A stretch of DNA of 11,677 nt from Pseudomonadota bacterium (GTDB lineage Bacteria > Pseudomonadota > Alphaproteobacteria > Ferrovibrionales > Ferrovibrionaceae), in assembly GCA_023434425.1 (NCBI GenBank), contig JAEYSS010000226.1:1-11677 (forward strand). Reading direction: 5' to 3'. Shown here piece by piece: positions 1 through 4,809 of this stretch. Positions within the stretch are counted from its first letter, which is position 1. Every line of letters begins with the position of its first letter. The notes under the pieces were generated by a model, which saw nothing but the letters and a program-made list of their open reading frames with translations, ran no database searches and was not told the origin of the DNA. A program made the position numbers and the translations under genes.

Positions 1-414
1 CCGCCGCGCGTCGCCGTGTGGCAGGGCGAAACCAGCGGCCTGCTGTTCATGCGCGTGATCTCGACCGAAGCTTTGCAGGATGCACGCCTGACCACGCCGG
101 ATGGCCGCAAAATCCTGGCGCAGCGCGTCGGCGTGTCCGAAGCAGCGCCCGCCTCCGGCGAAAGCTGGGCGGGACGGCCGAGCGTGGGTGTTGGCGGCTC
201 GGCCGGGTCGAGCGGCGGCTTCGGCACCGGCATCGGGCTGAGTTTCCCGCTCGGCGGTGGTGGAAGCGCGCGACCGTCCGGCCGGTCGACCCAGGTGGAA
301 TTCGCCCTCGAACCGGCCTTGCTCAGCGATTACCGCCGCCGCCCCGGCGCCTGGCTGCTGGAGCTCAATTTCGGCAGCCGGGTCGACAGCCTGCCGGCCC
401 CGGCGCTGCCGTAA
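1..414 (+). CDS. Unrecognised glycine/serine-rich protein, 3' end only
   Basis: The frame is open from the first base of the window and ends at a TAA at 412-414, so the 5' end is missing. The in-frame GTG at 16 is probably not the real start, because the frame continues upstream of it as PPRVAVWQGE. The visible part reads as a compact N-terminal piece (LLFMRVISTEALQDARLTTPDGRKIL), then a low-complexity stretch of about 50 residues rich in Gly, Ser and Ala that includes GTGIGLSFPLGGGG, and then a more structured end (VEFALEPALLSDYRRRPGAWLLELNFG). Such Gly-rich linkers ending in GIGLSFPLG are common in small exported or lipoprotein-like proteins of Proteobacteria, but no signal peptide is in view and I do not recognise the family. 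The frame is convincing because of its length, its GC-rich third positions and the lack of a better competitor. The function is unknown. Confidence 0.6.
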   Translation, partial: PPRVAVWQGETSGLLFMRVISTEALQDARLTTPDGRKILAQRVGVSEAAPASGESWAGRPSVGVGGSAGSSGGFGTGIGLSFPLGGGGSARPSGRSTQVEFALEPALLSDYRRRPGAWLLELNFGSRVDSLPAPALP

Positions 415-534
415 GAGCCCGGGCCTGCCGTAAATTGCTAGGAAAAACCTGCCCGGCCGGGCCGAGAAGCGCATCCGATCCTGGAATTATTACCGGAATA
501 CCAGCATTTTAACCATGGCACGGGGCTTGCTCTG

Positions 535-558
535 ATCTGGTCAGGAAGATCGCCAGAT
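535..558. promoter_or_regulatory. Inverted repeat upstream of the 573 gene
   Basis: ATCTGG at 535-540 is matched by CCAGAT at 553-558 around a 12-base centre, ending 14 bases before the ATG at 573. It could be a binding site or a small leader hairpin. The 415-572 gap also holds a perfect 12-bp palindrome, GCCCGGCCGGGC, at 451-462. That one has no T-run behind it, so I do not call it a terminator. Six-base arms can arise by chance in GC-rich DNA, so the confidence is low. Confidence 0.22.
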
Positions 559-572
559 AAGGGATTGTCGTC

Positions 573-1139
573 ATGGGTATTGCTCTGCTGTCGCTGCGCC
601 AGGCCGAGAAGGTCGAACCCCAGCTCAAGGCCGCGATCAAGTCGGTGCCCCAGGCGCAGTCAGCCCTGGCGCAATCTGCCCTGGCCAAGGCAGCGCAGGC
701 CCGCACCGAAGCCGCCATGGCCGCTGCCAGCAAGCCGAAGACGCTCGCCGAAGCCGGCCTCAGCGCCCGTGAACGCCTGGCCCTGCGTGAAGGCCCGGCC
801 GAGGCCGTCGCCGCCGCGCTGAACGCCCGCCAGTATGTGCAGCAGATCGCCGCCAAGGATCGCGAGATGACGCGCGCACAGATGGTCTGGGCGCTCGGCC
901 GCATCGAACCCAACGAGATCGACACCATGCTGCGGTCGCTCGCCAAGATGCGCGGCCGCTATGCGACGCTGGTGCTGGAATATGCGCAGACCGAACGCCC
1001 CATCGGCACGGTCGCGCTGGAAGAACTGCGCGGCCTTCGCGAACGCATCGAAGAATTCGAGCGCGGCCTGGAGACCATCAAGACGGCCATCCTGGAAGGC
1101 ACCGCTGAGGTGGCGGGCGTGAAGGTCGCGCAGCTCTGA
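573..1139 (+). CDS. Hypothetical alanine-rich helical protein (188 aa)
   Basis: I do not recognise this protein. It starts at ATG 573 with a purine-rich AAGGGA stretch about 10 bases upstream, and ends at TGA 1137-1139. The N-terminal third is dominated by Ala, Lys, Gln and Ser and contains a short repeat (QSALAQSALAKAAQA), which predicts a long amphipathic helix. There is no signal peptide and there are no membrane segments. The C-terminal two thirds are charged and helical, for example RERIEEFERGLETIKTAIL near residues 155-175, and could form a coiled coil. The cleaner middle part (REMTRAQMVWALGRIEPNEIDTMLRS, cut here to show only part of it) suggests a small folded domain. The gene is flanked by gaps of 158 and 100 bases, so it is probably a single-gene unit. 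An antisense frame at 509-946 covers part of it but lacks comparable protein character. Confidence 0.72.
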   Translation: MGIALLSLRQAEKVEPQLKAAIKSVPQAQSALAQSALAKAAQARTEAAMAAASKPKTLAEAGLSARERLALREGPAEAVAAALNARQYVQQIAAKDREMTRAQMVWALGRIEPNEIDTMLRSLAKMRGRYATLVLEYAQTERPIGTVALEELRGLRERIEEFERGLETIKTAILEGTAEVAGVKVAQL

Positions 1140-1205
1140 TTTCCGGCGCCGGACGCTGCCGCCAAAGATCGCTGCCCGGAGATTCCTGATAGCCGGATAG
1201 TAACC

Positions 1206-1233
1206 TTCCGGCCGGCCGCCCGCCGCCTATGAT
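1206..1233 (+). promoter_or_regulatory. Possible promoter with a -10 box placed for a leaderless start
   Basis: TATGAT at 1228-1233 matches five of six bases of the TATAAT consensus and ends 6 bases before the ATG at 1240, so transcription would start at or next to the start codon. The matching -35 region is poor: TTCCGG at 1206-1211 with a 16-base spacer is the best I see. The absence of any Shine-Dalgarno sequence before 1240 supports the reading, but it remains an inference. Confidence 0.35.
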
Positions 1234-1239
1234 ACCGCC

Positions 1240-1998
1240 ATGCTGTCCCGTTGCACTTTGCTCTTCGCTGCCACGCTCCTGCTCTGGCTGTCGCCACTGC
1301 AGCCGGCGCAGAGCGCAGATCTGCCGCCGCTGCACTATATCGCCGGCCGCTTTCCGCCCTATACGCAGGTCGATGGCAACGACAACCCGGTCGGTCCGAC
1401 GGCCGCACTGATTGCGGCGCTGGCCGGCAAGATCGGCCGCCCGGCGCCGCTGGAGGTCGTGCCCTTCGCGCGGGCCATCACCGCCGCCGAGCATGAACCG
1501 AATACGCTGATCGCGCTGCTGGCGCCGACTGCAGACCGTGAAGCGAAATTCCAGTGGGTCTGCCCGGTGCTGGATTTCGACGTCGCCATTTTCCGCCGGC
1601 GCGAACGCGGCGATGTCGTTGCCGACGGGCTTGAGCAGCTGAAGCGCTGGCGCGTCGTCGGCGTCAACCGCGACGTGAAGACCGAGTATCTGCTGCGCAA
1701 GGGCATTCCGGTGCAGATCGCCGCCGATGAGGACGAGGCTGTGCGCCTGCTGCTGCACGGCCGCGTCGATGCGATGCCGGCTCATCCGGCCACGATGCAG
1801 ATGCGGCTGCGCGAGGCCGGGCAGCGCAGCGACACGGTGGTGCAGATTCTGAAACTGCGGGATATCACCAGCCGGCTCTATCTCGCCTTCGGACCGCGCA
1901 CCGCGCCGGATGTGGTGGAAGCTGTGCGGGATGCCTGTTATCGCATGATCGCCAGCGGCGAAACCCGGCAGCTGATGCAGCCGGTGATGCAGAACTAG
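1240..1998 (+). CDS. Periplasmic solute-binding protein, SBP_bac_3-like (252 aa)
   Basis: This is a secreted binding-type protein resembling the extracellular family 3 (amino-acid type) solute receptors. Residues 1-26 form a signal peptide: a short basic start (MLSRC), a hydrophobic core (LLFAATLLLWL) and an AQSA cleavage site. The mature part opens with LHYIAGRFPPYTQVDGNDNPVGP, shortened here to its key features: the FPPY turn and the DGN..GP element typical of lobe 1 in this fold. Later elements are ALLAPTADREAKFQWV and GRVDAMPAHPATMQ, the latter matching the usual 'G..DA' segment near the second hinge. At 252 aa it has normal family length. There is no permease or ATPase gene beside it, so it may be an orphan receptor, a sensor, or part of a transporter encoded elsewhere. 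It has no Shine-Dalgarno site and may be translated from a leaderless mRNA. The ligand cannot be inferred. Confidence 0.8.
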   Translation: MLSRCTLLFAATLLLWLSPLQPAQSADLPPLHYIAGRFPPYTQVDGNDNPVGPTAALIAALAGKIGRPAPLEVVPFARAITAAEHEPNTLIALLAPTADREAKFQWVCPVLDFDVAIFRRRERGDVVADGLEQLKRWRVVGVNRDVKTEYLLRKGIPVQIAADEDEAVRLLLHGRVDAMPAHPATMQMRLREAGQRSDTVVQILKLRDITSRLYLAFGPRTAPDVVEAVRDACYRMIASGETRQLMQPVMQN

Positions 1999-2633
1999 CG
2001 CCGCGCGTCGAACGCCAGTCGAAGCGCCAGCGCGGCGAACACGCCGCCGAGCAGGCGGTTCTGCCAGCGCACGAAAGCCGGGCGCGCGGCGAGGAACGCG
2101 CCGAGCCGTCCGGCCGCCAGCACGATTGTGCCATTGACCACGCCGCCGGCGACATTCAGCACGCTGGCGAGGATCAGCGCCTGGGCGAGCGCCGTATCGG
2201 GATCGGGCTGCATGAATTGCGGGAACAGCGCGAGGAAGAACAGCGCCACTTTCGGATTGAGCATGTTGGTGAGCAGGCCCTGGCGGAACAGCGTCATCAG
2301 CGCGACGCGCGACGCGGTTCCGCCTTTCTCCGGCGCCTGGAAGCCGCCGGCACCGCGAAACGCCTGCACGGCGAGATACAGCAGATAGGCCGCACCGGCC
2401 CAGCGGATGATGTCGAACATCACCGGCGCCAGCAGCAGCACGCCGCTTAAGGACAGGCCGGCGATCACCGCGTGGAAGTAACAGCCCAGGCTGATGCCGG
2501 CGAGCGTGACGAAACCGGCGGTGCGGCCCTGCGCCACGCTGCGCGTCATCACCAGCAGCATGTCCGGACCCGGCGTGGCCGCCAGCGCGAAAGCGGCAGC
2601 CGTGAAGGTGAGCAGGGTGGCGAGGTCCATCAT
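1995..2633 (-). CDS. LysE/RhtB-family amino-acid exporter (212 aa)
   Basis: This is an inner-membrane exporter of the LysE superfamily (RhtB branch), whose members pump amino acids or homoserine-type metabolites out of the cell. The family signature ATPGPDMLLVM lies at residues 19-29 after the first hydrophobic stretch. The gene also encodes the conserved G.S.G..FH-like segment (GISLGCYFHAVIAGLSL), the AAYLLYLAVQAFRG loop and the characteristic GLLTNMLNPKVALFFLALFPQF segment in the middle. About five to six membrane helices are visible, and 212 aa is normal length. Two adjacent ATGs (2633 and 2630) offer the start. I chose the first. No Shine-Dalgarno site is obvious. The stop codon shares the tetranucleotide CTAG (1995-1998) with the stop of the convergent binding-protein gene, so no terminator fits between them. 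The substrate is unknown. Confidence 0.92.
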   Translation of the reverse strand: MMDLATLLTFTAAAFALAATPGPDMLLVMTRSVAQGRTAGFVTLAGISLGCYFHAVIAGLSLSGVLLLAPVMFDIIRWAGAAYLLYLAVQAFRGAGGFQAPEKGGTASRVALMTLFRQGLLTNMLNPKVALFFLALFPQFMQPDPDTALAQALILASVLNVAGGVVNGTIVLAAGRLGAFLAARPAFVRWQNRLLGGVFAALALRLAFDARR

Positions 2634-2702
2634 GGCGACAGGGTGCGCGTGATACCCGGCGGAATCAAGCGCAGCATTGTCACCGCGGCAATTCTGTCAA
2701 AC

Positions 2703-2793
2703 CGTCATCCTCGGGCTTGTCCCGAGGATCCATCTGCGTGTTCCGATACGCGGATGGTTGGGATGGACCCTCGGGACAAGCCCGAGGGTGACG
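2703..2793. repeat. Nested intergenic palindromic repeat (alphaproteobacterial type)
   Basis: Two 30-base arms, 2703-2732 and 2764-2793, are reverse complements at 28 of 30 positions. Each arm is itself a hairpin, CCTCGGG-CTTGT-CCCGAGG in the left arm and the equivalent in the right. Between them a third inverted pair, CATCTGCGT (2731-2739) and ACGCGGATG (2748-2756), matches at 8 of 9. The whole could fold as one long hairpin or as several small ones. Repeats that translate to spurious peptides such as DPRDKPEGDD or VILGLVPRIH are well known and multicopy in many alphaproteobacterial genomes. Here it lies just past the stop of the dioxygenase gene and upstream of the exporter gene. It could end transcription or stabilise the dioxygenase mRNA 3' end, but it has no clear T-run. 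Confidence 0.9.
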
Positions 2794-2800
2794 ATACAAT

Positions 2801-3373
2801 TTAAGCCAGCACGAAATCATACCGCGCGATCATCTGCTCGGTGTCGCCGGCGGTGTTCGTCAGCAGTCGCCTGTCGAAAATGCGGTCACGCGCATTGCTC
2901 GTGGCATCGTTAGGGAAATAGAGCTGCGTGGTGAGGATCTTGCCGCGCGGTGCCTGCAGTTTCACATGCAGATGCCGCGTGCGACCGGGATAGAGCGCCG
3001 GCAACACCGTGTCGAACTGCCAGCGGCCCTGAGAGTCGGTGAACTGGTGGCCGCGCAGACGAAAGCCGGAATTGTCGTAGCGGCCCTGCGCATCGGCCTG
3101 CCACAGATCGACCAGCACATCGGCGAGCGGACGGCAGGCGCGGTCGAACACGAGACCGCCGACCCGCAGCCGCGTGCCGTCCATGCCCGGTTCATACAGC
3201 GCGCTGCGCCGCGGCGAGTTCGGCGTGAAATACGGCCCCTCGGTCTGGGACGGCGTCGGGCTGTGGCTCTCGCCGCAGGCCGGAGTCGGGTCCAGCCCGG
3301 CCGGCTGGGCGAGGACATCTCCAGCCAGGGCGAATGGCAGAGCGGCCAGAAGCAGGTCGCGGCGCGTGGTCAT
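2801..3373 (-). CDS. Exported intradiol ring-cleavage dioxygenase (190 aa)
   Basis: The family consists of Fe(III) enzymes that open catechol-type rings between the two hydroxyls, as protocatechuate 3,4-dioxygenase and catechol 1,2-dioxygenase do. All four expected iron ligands are present: Tyr99 (GRYDN), Tyr128 (ALYPGR), His134 and His136 (RTRHLHVKL). The family opening SQTEGPYFTP is at residues 42-51, and VDLWQADAQGRYDN follows. Residues 1-23 (MTTRRDLLLAALPFALAGDVLAQ, given here in outline: twin Arg at 4-5, hydrophobic core, ALA-like cleavage site) look like a Tat-type or Sec signal peptide. This makes it a member of the exported group rather than a cytoplasmic pathway enzyme. The purine run GGGGG precedes the ATG. 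No beta-ketoadipate pathway genes are nearby. It is divergent from the TetR gene at 3547, which may regulate it. The substrate is unknown. Confidence 0.92.
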   Translation of the reverse strand: MTTRRDLLLAALPFALAGDVLAQPAGLDPTPACGESHSPTPSQTEGPYFTPNSPRRSALYEPGMDGTRLRVGGLVFDRACRPLADVLVDLWQADAQGRYDNSGFRLRGHQFTDSQGRWQFDTVLPALYPGRTRHLHVKLQAPRGKILTTQLYFPNDATSNARDRIFDRRLLTNTAGDTEQMIARYDFVLA

Positions 3374-3511
3374 GTGGAAACCCCCGGGTTGACTGGAGGA
3401 GTCTACGCCCGCCCGGCCCGATCCCTGCGCTCACAAGCCCGGGATTTGACCGTATCGGGGCGGTGAAGGCCAGGTTTGTGGCCGTTGTCACACCGGCGGG
3501 CGAGTTTCCCC

Positions 3512-3540
3512 TTGCCTGATCGAACGACCGTTCGTAAAGT
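3512..3540 (+). promoter_or_regulatory. Promoter of the TetR-family gene
   Basis: TTGCCT at 3512-3517 and TAAAGT at 3535-3540 each match four of six consensus bases and are separated by exactly 17 bases. The predicted start point falls at about 3547, which is the A of the start codon, so the mRNA would be leaderless. No Shine-Dalgarno site precedes the ATG, which fits. Confidence 0.55.
3521..3534. promoter_or_regulatory. Probable TetR-family operator (CGAACGACCGTTCG)
   Basis: This is a perfect inverted repeat of 6-bp arms around a 2-bp centre, lying wholly within the spacer between the -35 and -10 boxes of the TetR gene's own promoter. Palindromes of the form GAACG..CGTTC are typical of TetR-family operators, and a site between the promoter boxes would block RNA polymerase. 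The simplest reading is autorepression. Whether it also acts on the divergent dioxygenase gene, whose start is 147 bases away, cannot be told. Confidence 0.7.
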
Positions 3541-3546
3541 AATCCC

Positions 3547-4146
3547 ATGAGCAAGGGACAGCAGACTCGCGCCATTATCCTCACCGAGGCCCTCCGCGCC
3601 GCCAGCGTCGAAGGCTTCCAGGGGATTTCCATCGGCATGCTGGCCGACCGGCTCAACATGTCGAAATCCGGCCTGTTCGCGCATTTCGGCTCGAAGGAAG
3701 AGCTGGAAAAGGCCCTGCTGGACGAGGCCGCCCGCCGCTTCATGGAGGCCGTGTGGCAGCCGGCCATGAAAGCCCCGCGTGGCCGTCCGCGGATCGAGGT
3801 GCTGTTCCGCTCCTGGCTGGCCTGGAGCATCAATCACGAGGATCTGCCCGGCGGCTGCCTGTTCGTGGCGCTGGCCAGCGAGGTGGACGACAAGCCCGGC
3901 GCGGTGCGCGACCATCTGGCCGAGCTGCAGACCCAGTGGCAGGCGATGATGATGCGCAGCGCGCAGATCGCCATCCAGGAAGGTCATTTCCGCGCCGATC
4001 TCGATCCCCGCCAGTTCGCCTATGACCTGCAGGGCATCTTCCTGGCGATGAACTATTACCGCCGCCTGTTGCGCGACGGCACGGCCGTCCAGCGCGCCGA
4101 AGAGAGTTTCCGCAGCCTGATGGAGCGCGCCGCGGCCCTGCATTGA
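3547..4146 (+). CDS. TetR/AcrR-family transcriptional repressor (199 aa)
   Basis: This is a one-component, ligand-responsive DNA-binding regulator of normal TetR-family length. The N-terminal domain spans roughly residues 8-54. Within it the helix-turn-helix ISIGMLADRLNMSKSGLFAHF (residues 27-47, last residue shown as the family-typical F) is followed by GSKEELEKALLD, the classic end of the TetR DNA-binding domain. The C-terminal domain (about 75-195) should bind a small molecule and dimerise. It contains LPGGCLFVALASEVDDKPGAVRD, summarised here by its GGC and the D-rich loop, as in the TetR_C_6-like group. The operator in its promoter points to self-regulation. The dioxygenase gene is divergent and is the likeliest neighbouring target, but no operator copy was seen near that gene's start. 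The DUF1127-like gene follows 101 bases downstream. Confidence 0.93.
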   Translation: MSKGQQTRAIILTEALRAASVEGFQGISIGMLADRLNMSKSGLFAHFGSKEELEKALLDEAARRFMEAVWQPAMKAPRGRPRIEVLFRSWLAWSINHEDLPGGCLFVALASEVDDKPGAVRDHLAELQTQWQAMMMRSAQIAIQEGHFRADLDPRQFAYDLQGIFLAMNYYRRLLRDGTAVQRAEESFRSLMERAAALH

Positions 4147-4165
4147 AGACCAGCACTGACAGGTT

Positions 4166-4220
4166 TTGACATCAGTCCGAGTTAGTCTGTTCGGTAATCC
4201 CCGGTCCGTCTCCCCGGACC
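4166..4220 (+). promoter_or_regulatory. Possible promoter and leader hairpin of the 4248 gene
   Basis: A perfect -35 consensus TTGACA is at 4166-4171, but no good -10 box lies at 16-18 bases. The nearest candidates, TAGTCT (4183-4188) and GGTAAT (4193-4198), have spacers of 11 and 21. A small inverted repeat, GGTCCG (4203-4208) and CGGACC (4215-4220) with a 6-base loop, follows and could fold in a leader RNA. The evidence is weak. Confidence 0.25.
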
Positions 4221-4247
4221 CATACTGTAAAGAGAAGGCCTCCCCCC

Positions 4248-4664
4248 ATGACCAGACTTGCCCGCTTTGCGCAGCAGACCCTTCTAAAAAAGCACGATCG
4301 TTCTGACGCGCTGCAGCACGCGCGGCAGCTGCGGCCGACCGGCGAACGCCCGGCCTGGCTGGGCGCCCCCGCCCTGCCGGCGCCCACCAAGGCCGAGCTC
4401 GGCTGGCTCGACGGCATCAGCACGCCGGCGGTTTTCGATGGCCTCGACCGGCCGTGGTGGCAGCAGCTTCTGCCCGCGCTCGGCGCTGCTTTCGCCACCT
4501 GGCGTCAGCGCACGCGCACGCGGCACGACCTGGCGCTGGTGGATGCGCGCAGCCTGCTGGATGCCGGGATCTCGCCGGGTGCCGCAGCTTTCGAAGCGGC
4601 GCAGCCTTTCTGGCAGGCGCCGATCGCGCTGCGCGATTATCCAGGCGACAAGACGCAAGCCTGA
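4248..4664 (+). CDS. Small protein with a DUF1127-like C-terminus (138 aa)
   Basis: The frame starts at ATG 4248, preceded by AGAGAAGG, a usable Shine-Dalgarno stretch about 10 bases upstream. The last third (about residues 85-122, WRQRTRTRHDLALVDARSLL through DAGISPGAAAFEAAQPFW) follows the DUF1127/YjiS pattern: an Arg-rich helix, L..LD...L.D.G.S, and an A..EA..PFW ending. Known DUF1127 proteins are often only 45-100 aa and highly basic, and some are implicated in RNA binding and in phosphate or carbon metabolism. Here an extra N-terminal part of about 80 residues, rich in Ala, Pro and Trp (RPAWLGAPALPAPTKAELGW), precedes the domain, and I do not recognise it. There is no signal peptide and there are no membrane helices. 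The gene is probably monocistronic. The DUF1127 assignment is by eye and moderate. Confidence 0.68.
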   Translation: MTRLARFAQQTLLKKHDRSDALQHARQLRPTGERPAWLGAPALPAPTKAELGWLDGISTPAVFDGLDRPWWQQLLPALGAAFATWRQRTRTRHDLALVDARSLLDAGISPGAAAFEAAQPFWQAPIALRDYPGDKTQA

Positions 4665-4725
4665 AGGCAGAATGCCCTGCGACCTGTGCCGCGCCGCACC
4701 GAGAGGTGGTCCGGCATGGTACAGG

Positions 4726-4755
4726 TTGATCCCTTCCTGCGCTCTCCCCTAGACT
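4726..4755 (+). promoter_or_regulatory. Putative promoter of the TRAP transporter operon
   Basis: TTGATC (4726-4731) and TAGACT (4750-4755), with an 18-base spacer, each match four of six consensus bases. This would place transcription start near 4762, about 48 bases before the permease start codon. The position is plausible but unconfirmed. Confidence 0.4.
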
Positions 4756-4780
4756 GCCGGTCCGACAATCCGACCGGCAG
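4754..4780. promoter_or_regulatory. Palindrome at the TRAP promoter: operator or leader hairpin
   Basis: CTGCCGGTC (4754-4762) pairs perfectly with GACCGGCAG (4772-4780) across a 9-base centre. It overlaps the end of the putative -10 box and the predicted start point, which is where a repressor would bind. If transcription starts further upstream, it would instead form a 9-bp GC-rich hairpin in the leader, 29 bases ahead of the ATG. It has no T-run, so it is not a simple terminator. No transcription factor gene lies next to the operon. Confidence 0.5.
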
Positions 4781-4809
4781 CATAAGCCGGCGCAGGGAGG
4801 ACCGAGAGT

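Noticed and set aside
1142..1153. Palindrome TCCGGCGCCGGA just after the 573-1139 gene, as a terminator
   Set aside because: There is no loop and no following T-run, and palindromes of this composition are expected in DNA this rich in GC.
2472..2804. Plus-strand 110-codon frame ending in DPRDKPEGDD
   Set aside because: It is antisense to the exporter gene and then runs through the palindromic repeat. That ending is the well-known spurious translation of such repeats.
4203..4220. Hairpin GGTCCG/CGGACC as a riboswitch
   Set aside because: The stem is only 6 bp, with no further conserved architecture. It is kept only as a low-confidence leader hairpin.
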